Assembly: GCF_900099695.1 (NCBI RefSeq)
Contig: NZ_FNCY01000018.1
Span: forward strand, 24,508-88,507
DNA from: Propionivibrio dicarboxylicus
Lineage (GTDB): Bacteria; Pseudomonadota; Gammaproteobacteria; Burkholderiales; Rhodocyclaceae
Reading direction: 5' to 3'
DNA: 64,000 bases
The notes under the pieces are model-generated. The model searched no databases. It was not told the origin of the DNA and was given only the letters and a program-made list of their open reading frames with translations. Positions 1 through 9,204 of this stretch are shown here, piece after piece. Made by a program: the position numbers and the translations under genes. Position 1 is the stretch's first letter. Each line of letters opens with the position of its first letter.

Positions 1-957
1 AACGATACGGCGTGTCCGGGTTTCTCCGGTGCGGTCCTGCGCATCGTCGACCGCCTCGATCCGGCGGTACAGGTGGTGATGACCGGGCATACGCACGAGG
101 AGTACGTCTGTACCCGTCCCGACGGGCGCCTGATGACGCAGGCCGGCAATTACGGACGGATGGCGACCAAGATCGACCTCGTCGTCGAGCCGGGTTCGGG
201 CCGCGTGCTCGCCAAGTCGGCGCGGACGCACGTGGCTGCGAACCGGGGGGCGGTGAAAGACGACGATGTTGATGGGATGGTCGGCCGTTACGCGGCGCTG
301 ACCGCCGAACGCGCCCAGGCGATCGTCGGACATCTGGCGGCGCCCTTGTCGCGGGCCGCCAATCGGACGGGCGAACGGCCGCTCGGCAATGTGCTGGCCG
401 ATGCGTATCTGTTCGGCGGACAGGCCGGCGTACCGGCGGATCAGGCGGCGCAGATCGCTTTCGTCAATCCCGGCGGCATTCGTGCCGAGTTGTCCGGTGA
501 TCCGGTCCGCGGACTCGATGTCAGCTTCGGGCAGTTGTACGCCGTGCATCCCTTCGGCAATACGCTGCCGACCCTGTCGATGACTGGCGAGCAGTTGCGC
601 CGCGTGCTCGAACAGCAGTGGGAGTCGCCGCAGCCGCCGAGTGGCAACGTGCTGGCGGTCTCGGCCGGTTTCACCTATGCCTGGGATGCGGCGCAGCCGA
701 TCGGCGCGGCGCCGGGGCAAGGCCGGCGCGTCGTGCCCGGATCGATGCGCTTGCATGGCGTGCCGATCGATCCGACGGTGAATTATCGTGTTACGGTCAA
801 TTCCTTCCTCGCGCACGGTGGCGACAATTTCAGCGTCTTCAGCGAAGCGGCGACGCTGGCCGAAAGCGAGCGTGACCTGGATGTGCTGATGGCGTATTTC
901 CGGGCGCAGGGCGTGGTGCAGGCGCCGGCGCTCGACCGGATTGGCCGTCGCAACTGA
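1..957 (+). CDS. Metallophosphatase / 5'-nucleotidase, C-terminal part (partial, starts before window)
   Basis: The reading frame is open from base 1, so the N-terminus lies outside the window. The visible part begins inside the calcineurin-like metallophosphatase domain and shows its GHTHEEY metal-binding motif at about bases 85-105. It then continues into the 5'-nucleotidase C-terminal substrate-binding domain, recognisable from NRTGERPLGNVLADA and FVNPGGIRAEL. Members of this family are periplasmic and hydrolyse nucleotides or cyclic nucleotides to nucleosides and phosphate. The stop is 17 bases before the gamma-glutamyltransferase gene on the same strand, so the two are probably co-transcribed. 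The exact substrate (UshA-like, CpdB-like or other) cannot be decided from this fragment. Confidence 0.88.
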   Translation, partial: NDTACPGFSGAVLRIVDRLDPAVQVVMTGHTHEEYVCTRPDGRLMTQAGNYGRMATKIDLVVEPGSGRVLAKSARTHVAANRGAVKDDDVDGMVGRYAALTAERAQAIVGHLAAPLSRAANRTGERPLGNVLADAYLFGGQAGVPADQAAQIAFVNPGGIRAELSGDPVRGLDVSFGQLYAVHPFGNTLPTLSMTGEQLRRVLEQQWESPQPPSGNVLAVSAGFTYAWDAAQPIGAAPGQGRRVVPGSMRLHGVPIDPTVNYRVTVNSFLAHGGDNFSVFSEAATLAESERDLDVLMAYFRAQGVVQAPALDRIGRRN

Positions 958-974
958 TCGAATCGGGAGCGGTC

Positions 975-2738
975 GTGATCGCGAGAAAACTACGGAATGC
1001 AGGCGTCGCGCTCATCCTCGCTGTTGGCGCTGCGAACGCTTTGTCGGCGTCCTTGCCGGCGGTCGAGGCGCGCCACGGCATGGTCGTCAGTGAGCAGCGA
1101 CTGGCGTCGGCGGTCGGCGTCGACATCCTGCGCCAGGGCGGCAATGCGATCGACGCCGCCGTCGCCGTCGGCTATGCGCTGGCGGTGGTGCATCCCTGCT
1201 GCGGTAATCTCGGCGGTGGCGGGTTCATGACGCTGCGCCTGGCCGACGGGCGCACGACTTTCCTCGACTTCCGCGAAAAGGCGCCGGCGGCCGCCGCGTC
1301 GGATATGTATCTCGATGCCGACGGCAAGGTCCTCCGGAACGCGAGTCTTGACGGCTATCGCGCCGCAGCCGTGCCTGGCAGCGTGCTTGGTCTCGACACG
1401 GCGTGGCGTCGCTATGGACGCTTGTCGCGGGCGACGGTGATGGCGCCGGCGATCCGCCTGGCGCGCGAGGGTTTCGTGCTGACGCGCGGCGATACCGATA
1501 TTCTCGATACGACGGTGGCGCGCTTGCGCCGCGACCCCGAGGCCGCGCGTATTTTCCTGCGTCCCGACGGCAGTCCGCTGCAGCCGGGTGACCGCCTGGT
1601 ACAGACCGATCTCGCCCGCACGCTGACGGCGATCGCCCGGCACGGGCCGCCGGCGTTTTATCGCGGACGTATCGCGCAGGCGGTTGAAAGCGCCTCGAGG
1701 CGTCAGGGCGGCATCCTCAGTGCCGCCGATTTCGCCGCCTATGCGGTCGCCGAACGCGCGCCCGTGCGCTGCGCGTATCGAGGCTTTGTCATCCATTCGG
1801 CGCCGCCGCCGAGTTCGGGCGGGACGACGCTGTGCGAGAGCCTCAACGTGCTGGAAGGTTTCGATCTGAAAAGCATGGGCGCCGGGTCGGCGCAGACGCT
1901 GGCGGTGATGACCGAGGCGATGCGCCAGGCCTTTCTCGATCGCAACACCTTTCTCGGCGATCCGGACTTCGTCGACGTGCCGCTGCCGCATCTACTCTCG
2001 CGCGACTATGCGAAAAGCATTGTCGCCAACATTTCGGGGCGGGCGCGGTCTTCGGCGGATCTGGCGCCGGCACGCCTGCAGAAGGAGTCAAGCGAAACGA
2101 CCCACTATTCGATCGTCGATGCCGACGGCAATGCCGCCGCGGTGACGACGACGATCAACGGGCGTTTCGGCGCCGCCGTCATCGCGCCGGGGACGGGCTT
2201 CTTCCTGAATAACGAAATGGACGATTTCACTGTCGCACCGGGGACGGCGAACTTGTACGGACTCGTCCAGGGAGCGGCGAACGCGATCGCGCCGGGCAAG
2301 CGACCCTTGTCGTCGATGGCGCCGACGCTGGTGACGCGCGACGATCGGCTGTTCATGGCGCTCGGATCGCCGGGTGGGGCGCGCATCATCAGCATCGTGT
2401 TGCAGACGCTGCTCAACGTCATCGACCACGGCATGGCGCCGCAGGAAGCCGTCGATGCGCCGCGCATTCATCACCAATGGTTGCCGGATACGGTGTATTA
2501 CGAAACGCGCGGCCTGTCGCCTGATACGCGCGAGGCGCTGCAAGCGCGGGGCTATGCGCTGCTCGAACAGTCGCCCTGGGGCGCGCTCGGCCTCATCGTC
2601 GTCGGCGGGGTGGCCGATGCCGCTCGGGGAACTGCAAGTTCGGGTAACGACGCGGCCGTATCCGGCGCCTTGCGTGCCGGATTTCTCTACGGTGCCGCCG
2701 ATCCGCGCCGTCCGGCGGGGGCGGCACTCGGCTATTGA
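975..2738 (+). CDS. ggt: Gamma-glutamyltransferase proenzyme
   Basis: A 587-residue protein of the GGT family, which cleaves and transfers the gamma-glutamyl group of glutathione in the periplasm. The N-terminus is hydrophobic and signal-peptide-like (residues about 5-28). The family hallmark TTHYSIVDADGN is present near residue 375; in characterised enzymes the first Thr of this motif is both the autoprocessing site and the catalytic nucleophile of the small subunit. NNEMDDF and the later SSMAPT and GSPGGARI segments also match the family. The start is GTG with an upstream CGGGAG ribosome site at 963-968. It follows the 5'-nucleotidase gene and runs into thpR, suggesting one transcript. Confidence 0.95.
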   Translation: MIARKLRNAGVALILAVGAANALSASLPAVEARHGMVVSEQRLASAVGVDILRQGGNAIDAAVAVGYALAVVHPCCGNLGGGGFMTLRLADGRTTFLDFREKAPAAAASDMYLDADGKVLRNASLDGYRAAAVPGSVLGLDTAWRRYGRLSRATVMAPAIRLAREGFVLTRGDTDILDTTVARLRRDPEAARIFLRPDGSPLQPGDRLVQTDLARTLTAIARHGPPAFYRGRIAQAVESASRRQGGILSAADFAAYAVAERAPVRCAYRGFVIHSAPPPSSGGTTLCESLNVLEGFDLKSMGAGSAQTLAVMTEAMRQAFLDRNTFLGDPDFVDVPLPHLLSRDYAKSIVANISGRARSSADLAPARLQKESSETTHYSIVDADGNAAAVTTTINGRFGAAVIAPGTGFFLNNEMDDFTVAPGTANLYGLVQGAANAIAPGKRPLSSMAPTLVTRDDRLFMALGSPGGARIISIVLQTLLNVIDHGMAPQEAVDAPRIHHQWLPDTVYYETRGLSPDTREALQARGYALLEQSPWGALGLIVVGGVADAARGTASSGNDAAVSGALRAGFLYGAADPRRPAGAALGY

Positions 2739-2749
2739 GGGCGCGGCGA

Positions 2750-3280
2750 ATGCGTTTGTTCTTCGCCCTCTGGCCGTCACCGGAAAGTGCCGAGTCGCTG
2801 GCCGGCGTCGCCCGCGATTGCGCGCTGCGCTTCGGCGGCCGACCGACGCGGGCGGAGACGGTGCATATGACGCTGGCTTTCCTTGGCGAGCAGCCGGAAG
2901 TTCGCCTGGCCGATATCGTTGCCGCCGCCAACACCCTCGCCTTCGCGCCCTTCGACCTGCCTCTCGACCGGCTCGGCGCCTGGCGGCACAACCGCGTGCT
3001 GTGGGCGGGCTGTCGGGCGGCCCCTGACGCCTTGTCTGCGCTGGCGACCGGACTGCATGCGGTGCTGGCACAGGCGGATGTGCGCTTCGAGGCGGAGTCG
3101 CGGCCATTCAATCCGCATGTGACCTTGCTGCGCTCGGTGCCGGCCTCGGCTTTCCCCGTGTCGACGCCCAGCCTGGTACCTCGCGTCTGGCGTTGCGAGC
3201 GCTTTGTCCTGGTCGAGTCGCAAAGGTTGCCGGACGGTGCCGGCTATCGTCGGGTCGCCGAGTTTCCGGCGCGCGGCTGA
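2750..3280 (+). CDS. thpR: RNA 2',3'-cyclic phosphodiesterase (2H phosphoesterase, ThpR/LigT type)
   Basis: About 176 residues, typical of the bacterial 2'-5' RNA ligase/ThpR family. Both catalytic HxT motifs of the 2H superfamily are visible: HMTLAFLGE in the N-terminal half and HVTLLR in the C-terminal half. The family hydrolyses RNA 2',3'-cyclic phosphate ends; the physiological target is usually unknown. I chose the ATG at 2750, which gives the conserved start MRLFFALWP; a TTG at 2735 would overlap the ggt stop and adds only MRARR. The gene lies 11 bases after ggt and converges on the ElyC-like gene, with 8 bases between stops. Confidence 0.9.
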   Translation: MRLFFALWPSPESAESLAGVARDCALRFGGRPTRAETVHMTLAFLGEQPEVRLADIVAAANTLAFAPFDLPLDRLGAWRHNRVLWAGCRAAPDALSALATGLHAVLAQADVRFEAESRPFNPHVTLLRSVPASAFPVSTPSLVPRVWRCERFVLVESQRLPDGAGYRRVAEFPARG

Positions 3281-3288
3281 CGCCGCCT

Positions 3289-4032
3289 TTACTTGCGCAG
3301 ACGCTGGACGGCGATGCCGATCCATTCGCGCAGCGCGGTGCTGCTGCGGTGCAAGGCCTCGGCCGACGGAAGGATTCGCTCGGCATAACTGCGGGGCCAG
3401 GTGTCGTAGGCGGTCGGCGCTGCGACGACCTCGAGGCCCTGGCGTTCGAACAGAGGCACGGCGCGCGGCAGGTGCCAGGCGTGACTGACCAGCGCAATGC
3501 GCGTGATCTTCGCCGGCCAGAGCATGGCCGCCGACAGGTTGGCATTTTCGGCGGTGTCGCGTGAGTGCGCTTCAGCCCAGCGGACCTTGGCGCCGAATTC
3601 GCGTTCCAGCGTCTCTTTCATGGCTTCGGCTTCGGGACGGCTGCCGAAAGGCGATCCGCCGCTAACGAGAATCGGCAGCCCGCTCGATTTTTGCAACCAA
3701 GCGCCATAACGCAGCCGCTGCAGCGTCGCGCGGCCGACCGTGTCGGTGCCGTATTCGGGCGCGTCGTCATCGACGCCGCCGCCGAGGATGACAATCGCCT
3801 GGACGCCGCGGAGCTGCGCCGTGGTGATCGGGGGGGGCAGGGCGAGGCTCTGCATCAGCAGAATCGATACCGTCGGGATCGACATCAGCAGCATGGCGGC
3901 GAGGGCGACTCCGGCCAGCCAACGACCGCTGCGAGGGTGACGGCGGGAGAGCAGCACGCCAGCGAGCGCCAGCAGGATTAGCGAGAATGGCGGGACGGCC
4001 AGTGCCGACAGAATTTTCTTGAGCAGGAACAT
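3289..4032 (-). CDS. YdcF/ElyC family (DUF218) inner-membrane protein
   Basis: A 247-residue protein with two hydrophobic segments at the N-terminus (about residues 12-30 and 38-62) followed by the DUF218 fold, shown by AIVILGGG, the LVSGGSPFGSRPEAEAM segment, SRDTAENA and VSHAWHLPRA. E. coli ElyC, with the same two-TM plus DUF218 layout, affects peptidoglycan and lipid-carrier metabolism at low temperature. The enzymatic activity of the family is not settled. It lies downstream of pta on the same strand with a 61-base gap holding a stable hairpin, so it may be read through from pta or transcribed separately. Confidence 0.85.
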   Translation of the reverse strand: MFLLKKILSALAVPPFSLILLALAGVLLSRRHPRSGRWLAGVALAAMLLMSIPTVSILLMQSLALPPPITTAQLRGVQAIVILGGGVDDDAPEYGTDTVGRATLQRLRYGAWLQKSSGLPILVSGGSPFGSRPEAEAMKETLEREFGAKVRWAEAHSRDTAENANLSAAMLWPAKITRIALVSHAWHLPRAVPLFERQGLEVVAAPTAYDTWPRSYAERILPSAEALHRSSTALREWIGIAVQRLRK

Positions 4033-4062
4033 GGAATGTCGGCGTCCGGAGCAAGACGTTTC

Positions 4063-4086
4063 GGGAGGACGGCGAACCGTCCTCCC
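4063..4086 (-). terminator. GC-rich hairpin after pta, terminator-like
   Basis: A perfect 10-bp stem (GGGAGGACGG pairing with CCGTCCTCCC) with a CGAA loop lies 7 bases beyond the pta stop. On the minus strand no clear U-tract follows, so it may be a weak terminator or an mRNA 3'-end stabiliser between pta and the ElyC-like gene. Confidence 0.45.
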
Positions 4087-4093
4087 GTGCCGA

Positions 4094-6151
4094 TTACGCC
4101 ACCGGCGTGGTCTGGGCCTGGATCGCCGTCAGCGCGATGGTGAAGACGATGTCATCAACCAGAGCGCCGCGCGAGAGGTCGTTGACCGGCTTGCGCAGGC
4201 CTTGCAGCATCGGGCCGACCGAGATGACGTTAGCACTGCGCTGGACCGCCTTGTAGGTGGTGTTGCCGGTGTTGAGGTCGGGGAAAACGAAGACCGTCGC
4301 CTGGCCTGCGACCAAGCTCTTAGGCGCCTTCTGCTTGCCGACTTCGGCGACCGAAGCGGCGTCGTACTGCAGCGGCCCGTCGATGACGAGGCTCGGATCG
4401 GTGGTCTTGGCGAGTTCGGTCGCCTGGCGCACCTTCTCGACGTCGTTGCCGGCGCCCGAGGTGCCGGTGCTGTAGCTGATCATCGCGACCTTGGGCTGGA
4501 TGCCGAAGGCGGCGGCGCTCTGCGAGCTCTGGCAGGCGATTTCGGCGAGTTCTTCGGCGCTCGGGTTCGGGTTGATCGCGCAGTCGCCGTAGACGAGGAC
4601 CTGTTCGGGCATCAGCATGAAGAAGACCGACGAGACGATCGACGAACCCGGTGCCGTCTTGATCAGCTGTAGCGCGGGCCGCACGGTGCTGGCCGTGGTA
4701 TGCACGGCGCCCGAGACGAGGCCGTCGACGTCGCCGACGGCGAGCATCATGGTGCCGAGCACGACCGTGTCCTCAAGCTGCGCGGAAGCTTGCTCCGGCG
4801 TCAGGCCCTTGGACTTGCGCAACTCGACCATCGGGCCGACATACTTGGCGCGGATGTCGTCCGGATCGATGATTTCGAGCGATTCGGGCAGCGAAATGCC
4901 CTGCGTCGCGGCGACGTCTTCGATCGCGGCACGCTTGCCGAGCAACACGCAACGGGCGATGCCCTTTTCCTCGCAGATCGCGGCGGCGCGCACGGTGCGC
5001 GGCTCCTCGCCTTCCGGCAGGACGATGCGCTTGACGGCGCTGCGGGCTTTCTGGATCAGCTGGTAACGGAACGCCGGCGGCGACAGCTTGGTCGTTTCGG
5101 GCATGTGGAACGATGCGGCGATGGCGTCGGCGTCGAGATGTTCGGCGACCGTTTCGAGCACGGCGTTCATGCGCTCGATGTCGTCGTCGGGGACGGCGCC
5201 CGGGGTTTCGATGACGCGGCGTGCGGTGCGGAAGGTGTCCGAATCGGTGCGCAGGATCGGTACGCCGGTTTCAAGTACCGGCCCGACGAGTTCCATGAGT
5301 TGCGGGTCGATGGTGCTCGAGTGGGTGAGCAGGATGCCGGCGATCGGCATGCCGCGGCTGACGGCCAGCGACGTGGTCAGGATAATGTCATCGCGGTCGC
5401 CGGAAGTGATGATGAGTGAGCCCGGACGCAGGTGCGGGATGAACTGGGTGGCGGAGCGGGCGGCGACGACGACGTTGCTGACGCGACGCGTGGCGATTTC
5501 GCCCTCGGCGACGATCGTCGCCTTGAGGTGGCGGGCGACGTCGAGGGTGCGCGGTGCCTGCAGTTCCGGCGTTTCGTGGATGACGCCCCAGAGCTTCATC
5601 GGCGCCAGGTCGCGCGCGGCGGCCTGGTTGTCGAATTCTTCGGGCGCCATGTTGAGGACGGCGCCGGCGACCTTGCAGCCTTCGCGGGCGAATTGCCGCG
5701 CGCTCAGCTTGAGGTCGGCGACGGCTTTCGGCTGCGCGCCGTTGCCGACGAGAATCACTTCCGCCTTGAGACTGTTGGCGATGTCGATGTTGAGTTGCGA
5801 CGTGAAGGTGTGCGTCGCATCGGCGTGCAGACCTTCGATGACCAGGATGTTGGCATCCTTGCTGGCGTTCATGCACAGCGCCACGATGTCTTCGAGGACG
5901 TCGGCGCTCTGATTCGAGGCAATGCGTTCGGCGACGGTGTTCAGCGGGATCGAATCGGGGGCTTCGATGTTGAAGATCTGGCGGATGAATCCGCTGGAAT
6001 TGTCTTCCGCTTCCTGACCGACGGGCTTGGCGAAACCGACCTGGACCCCCAGTCGTTGCAGCGTGCAGACGATGCCGAGTGCGACCGAGGTAAGGCCGGC
6101 GTCTTGATGTACCGGCGCGACAAGGAAGGCTTGCGTCTTGCGTTGAGTCAT
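4094..6151 (-). CDS. pta: Phosphate acetyltransferase, long form
   Basis: A 685-residue cytoplasmic enzyme interconverting acetyl-CoA and acetyl phosphate. The architecture is that of long-form Pta: an N-terminal P-loop-like/cobyrinate-synthase-like domain (FLVAPVHQDAGLTSVALG, residues 9-26), a DRTGG regulatory domain around residues 215-330, and the catalytic PTA_PTB domain from about residue 365 to the end (IVLPEGEEPRTVRAA, VSGAVHTTASTVRPALQ, ISYSTGTSGAGNDVEKV). A GGGGAG ribosome site precedes the ATG. No ackA lies alongside in this window. The neighbouring DMT gene is divergent, with about 218 bases between for both promoters. Confidence 0.96.
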   Translation of the reverse strand: MTQRKTQAFLVAPVHQDAGLTSVALGIVCTLQRLGVQVGFAKPVGQEAEDNSSGFIRQIFNIEAPDSIPLNTVAERIASNQSADVLEDIVALCMNASKDANILVIEGLHADATHTFTSQLNIDIANSLKAEVILVGNGAQPKAVADLKLSARQFAREGCKVAGAVLNMAPEEFDNQAAARDLAPMKLWGVIHETPELQAPRTLDVARHLKATIVAEGEIATRRVSNVVVAARSATQFIPHLRPGSLIITSGDRDDIILTTSLAVSRGMPIAGILLTHSSTIDPQLMELVGPVLETGVPILRTDSDTFRTARRVIETPGAVPDDDIERMNAVLETVAEHLDADAIAASFHMPETTKLSPPAFRYQLIQKARSAVKRIVLPEGEEPRTVRAAAICEEKGIARCVLLGKRAAIEDVAATQGISLPESLEIIDPDDIRAKYVGPMVELRKSKGLTPEQASAQLEDTVVLGTMMLAVGDVDGLVSGAVHTTASTVRPALQLIKTAPGSSIVSSVFFMLMPEQVLVYGDCAINPNPSAEELAEIACQSSQSAAAFGIQPKVAMISYSTGTSGAGNDVEKVRQATELAKTTDPSLVIDGPLQYDAASVAEVGKQKAPKSLVAGQATVFVFPDLNTGNTTYKAVQRSANVISVGPMLQGLRKPVNDLSRGALVDDIVFTIALTAIQAQTTPVA

Positions 6152-6369
6152 ATTTTTTCTCCCCGGAGGAACAATGTGTGCGAAAACATGTAATTATCCT
6201 CTTTCGTCGCGCCGCTATAAAGTGCACTTTCGTGATATCTGAACGAATAATTTCTTGCGTTTGAAGTTGCACTCAGACGTGTTAAATCTGCGGCGTTCGC
6301 CGAGTGGCGTGGCGGTCTGTGGGACAATAGCGTTTTCCTTCTGCCGTTGCGGCGTTTCTCCTGGGATCG

Positions 6370-7236
6370 ATGGTCTTCATGAATGTCCGACATCTTCACG
6401 GCGTTCTGCTGTTCTTGTCTGCCTTGCTGTTGTTTGCCGTGATCGACACGTCGATCAAGTATCTGTCAGCGTATGTCGCGGTCCCCGTATTGCTGTGGTT
6501 GCGCTTCGTCGTGCACCTGGTATCGATGCTGGCGGTCGTCGCCCCCCGGATCGGCTGGGAGCTTGTCGTGACGCAGCGTCCCTGGGTAATGATCTTTCGC
6601 GCCCTGATGCTCGTCTGCTCGAGCCTGTTGCTGCAACTGGCCTTCAAACGCATGCCGTTGGCGGAAACCACCTCGCTTTTCTTTGTCACGCCGCTGATCG
6701 TCGCGCTGATGGCCGGACCGATGCTCGGCGAGAAGTTGCGGCTGCGCACCTGGATCGCGATCGGCGCCGGCTTTTCCGGTGCGCTGCTGGTTGCGCGTCC
6801 GGGCGGCGCGCTCGTCGGCGAAGGCGTCGCCCTGACCCTGTGCGCGGCTTTATGCTATTCGATTTATCAGGTGCTGACGCGCAAACTGTCGGCGAGCGAA
6901 CCGGTCATGCGGCAGTTGTTCTATACGGCCTTGGTCGGCACGATCGTCATGCTGCCCGTGCTGGGCATGTTTCCGATTGCGATGCCGCCGACCTGGGGCT
7001 TGTCGCTGCTGGCCTTGTCGCTCGGTATCCTGGCCGGCGTCGGGCACTTTTTCTTTATCCGCGCATTTCGCGATTCGCCGGCGTCGACCTTGTCGCCGAT
7101 GATGTATTTTCAGCTGGTGTGGGTGTCGCTGCTGGGGTGGGCGGTGTTCGGCCAGTATCCGGATTCGCTCTCCCTGGTCGGGATGCTGGTCATTGTCGTG
7201 TCGGGGATCAGCCTGGTGCTGCAGCGGCAACGCTGA
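6370..7236 (+). CDS. DMT-superfamily transporter (EamA domains)
   Basis: A 288-residue integral membrane protein with about ten hydrophobic segments arranged as two EamA repeats, of which VVAPRIGWELV and FFVTPLIVALMAGPMLGEKL belong to the first. Such proteins export or import small metabolites; no substrate can be read from the sequence. ATG at 6379 is an equally possible start, giving MNVRHLHGV. It lies divergent from pta and is followed 35 bases later by an unknown exported protein on the same strand. Confidence 0.85.
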   Translation: MVFMNVRHLHGVLLFLSALLLFAVIDTSIKYLSAYVAVPVLLWLRFVVHLVSMLAVVAPRIGWELVVTQRPWVMIFRALMLVCSSLLLQLAFKRMPLAETTSLFFVTPLIVALMAGPMLGEKLRLRTWIAIGAGFSGALLVARPGGALVGEGVALTLCAALCYSIYQVLTRKLSASEPVMRQLFYTALVGTIVMLPVLGMFPIAMPPTWGLSLLALSLGILAGVGHFFFIRAFRDSPASTLSPMMYFQLVWVSLLGWAVFGQYPDSLSLVGMLVIVVSGISLVLQRQR

Positions 7237-7271
7237 GCGTTCGTCGCCGCCCGGCGAGAAAGGATGTTCGA

Positions 7272-7766
7272 ATGGTCTGCTTTTCCTCGTTGTTACCGCG
7301 TTTTTCACCCGAGCGCCGGCGCGTGCTCGCCCGCTGTGCCGGTGTCGTCTTGCTCACCTGTCAGCCGTTCGTGGCGTGGGGGGCGTCGCTTGAGATCGTC
7401 GACGCCGAGTTCGGCGTTTTCGATGCCAGTCGTGCCAATGAGATCCGCTTCTTGCCGACGCTGACCGTGCCGCATCGTGTCGGTCAGCGCTATGGCTGGA
7501 TCATCGATCTCAACACCCGGCAGCGGAGCGTCAGTGTGCGCGAGGAATACCTGTTGCCGAGCGCCGTGCAAGGTGGCGAGGCGAATGGCGTGCTGGTCAT
7601 CCCGATGGAGCGGCGCAACCAGGCAAGCCAACGCCAGTTGGTGCCGCAGGAGGGGCGGATCATCGGCGAATGGGAAATCGGACCCGGCGAACCGCCGGGA
7701 CGACGGCATCTGCAAGTGTTCGTCGAAGGTGCGCTGGCCGCTGATTTCGAATACGAGGTGAAGTGA
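7272..7766 (+). CDS. Hypothetical exported protein
   Basis: A 164-residue protein that I do not recognise. The N-terminus has a basic stretch and then a hydrophobic run (about residues 18-38, ending VAWGA) that looks like a signal peptide, so the mature part is probably periplasmic. The rest is predicted beta-rich, with no cysteines in the mature part and no known catalytic motif. The frame extends upstream without stop, but the ATG at 7272 gives the plausible signal sequence. It follows the DMT transporter by 35 bases and is likely co-transcribed. It converges on the TRAP operon, separated by a strong hairpin. Confidence 0.6.
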   Translation: MVCFSSLLPRFSPERRRVLARCAGVVLLTCQPFVAWGASLEIVDAEFGVFDASRANEIRFLPTLTVPHRVGQRYGWIIDLNTRQRSVSVREEYLLPSAVQGGEANGVLVIPMERRNQASQRQLVPQEGRIIGEWEIGPGEPPGRRHLQVFVEGALAADFEYEVK

Positions 7767-7785
7767 GCCGCTGCCGCGCCGCGGC

Positions 7786-7815
7786 AAAAAAAAGGCGGAA
7801 CCCGGAGGTTCCGCC
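7786..7815 (-). terminator. Intrinsic terminator of the first TRAP operon
   Basis: A perfect 9-bp stem GGCGGAACC/GGTTCCGCC with a CGGA loop (7794-7815) is followed on the minus strand by eight uridines (A-run 7786-7793 on the plus strand). It lies 30 bases past the dctM stop. Confidence 0.9.
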
Positions 7816-7845
7816 ACAAGAGAGAGAAAGTATTACGCGTGCGTG

Positions 7846-9204
7846 TCAGTAAACCGGCGCGCCCTTGATCAGCGTCGGAATCCACAGCGAGAACCACGGG
7901 AAGTAGGTGACGACGGCCATCACGGCGAACAGCGCGCCATAGAACGGCAGGATGCTCTTCATCACCTGTTCGACCGAGACCTCGCCGATGGCGCAGCCGA
8001 CGAACTGCGTCGTGCCGACCGGCGGCGTGTTGAGGCCGAGTGCGCAGTTGAGCAGCATGACCATGCCGAACTGCACCGGACCCATGCCCATCTTGAGCGC
8101 GAGCGGCAGGAACAGCGGCGTGCAGATCAGGATGGTCGAGGCCATGTCCATGAAGGTGCCGAGCAGGAAGAGAATCAGGTTGATCAGGAAGAACATCATG
8201 TACGGATTGCTCGTCGCCGAGAGCAGCGCTTCGGCCGTCTTGTCCGGGATCTCGAGGATGGCCATGATGTACTGGAACATCGTCGACACGCCGATCAGCA
8301 GCAACACGACGCCGGTCGTCTTGGCAGCCTTGGCGGCGGCCTTCATCAGCTTGGCCCAGTTCATCGTGCGATAGCCGACGAAGGTCAGGAACAGCGAGTA
8401 GGTCACCGCGATGCCGGCCGCTTCGGTGGCCGTTGTGATGCCGAAAATGATGCAGCTGAGAATGATGATGACGACGAACATTCCCGGGATGGCAGCGATG
8501 AGGGAGGTGAACACCGCTTTCCAGCCGGCGAACGGGTCGAGCGTGCTGGAACCGTCGGCGCGACGCGGATAGCCTTCCTTCTTTGCCACCCAGTAGGCAG
8601 CGGCGAGCATGCAGACCATCAACACCATGACCGGCATCAGGCCGGCGAACATCAGTTCGCCGATCGAGGCGCCCTTGACCTGGATGTTCGGCCCAGCGAG
8701 GATTCCAGCCGTGCTCGAGGCCGCAAAGGCGTAGATGATCATGTTGTGCGAGGTCGGCATCAGGGCGCCGCAGAGCGAGGCGTGCGTCGTGACGTTGACG
8801 GCGTAGTCGGCGCTGTAGCCTTCCTTCTTCATCATCGGGATCATGACGCCGCCCATCGCCGAGACGTCGGCAACCGGCGAGCCGGAGACGCCGCCGAACA
8901 GCGTACAGGCGACCACGTTCGCCATGCCCAGACCGCCGCGCCAGTGACCGACAAGGTTGCGGGCGAAGTTGACGATCTTGTCGGCGATGCCGCCGTGCAG
9001 CATCAATTCACCGGAGAAGACGAAGAACGGGATGGCCAGGAAGGAGAAGACATTCATCCCGGAAATCATGTTCTGGAACGCGAGTTCCAACGGGAAACCT
9101 TCGACCCAGTAGGTTGCCAGGCAACTCAGGGCGATCGAGAAGGCGACCGGCACCCCGAGCAGAAGGAATAGCGTGAAACTGATGCAGAGTACGGTCAGTG
9201 CCAT
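7846..9204 (-). CDS. dctM: TRAP transporter large permease, DctM type
   Basis: A 452-residue, strongly hydrophobic protein with about 12 membrane segments, the ion-coupled transport subunit of a tripartite ATP-independent periplasmic importer. Family signatures include the PFFVFSGELM region, TLFGGVSGSPVADVSAMG and GLNTPPVGTTQFVG. Its start overlaps the end of the small-permease gene by 10 bases, so translation is coupled. With dctP and dctQ it forms a complete importer. The uronate isomerase nearby suggests a hexuronate substrate, but this is inference from context. Confidence 0.93.
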   Translation of the reverse strand: MALTVLCISFTLFLLLGVPVAFSIALSCLATYWVEGFPLELAFQNMISGMNVFSFLAIPFFVFSGELMLHGGIADKIVNFARNLVGHWRGGLGMANVVACTLFGGVSGSPVADVSAMGGVMIPMMKKEGYSADYAVNVTTHASLCGALMPTSHNMIIYAFAASSTAGILAGPNIQVKGASIGELMFAGLMPVMVLMVCMLAAAYWVAKKEGYPRRADGSSTLDPFAGWKAVFTSLIAAIPGMFVVIIILSCIIFGITTATEAAGIAVTYSLFLTFVGYRTMNWAKLMKAAAKAAKTTGVVLLLIGVSTMFQYIMAILEIPDKTAEALLSATSNPYMMFFLINLILFLLGTFMDMASTILICTPLFLPLALKMGMGPVQFGMVMLLNCALGLNTPPVGTTQFVGCAIGEVSVEQVMKSILPFYGALFAVMAVVTYFPWFSLWIPTLIKGAPVY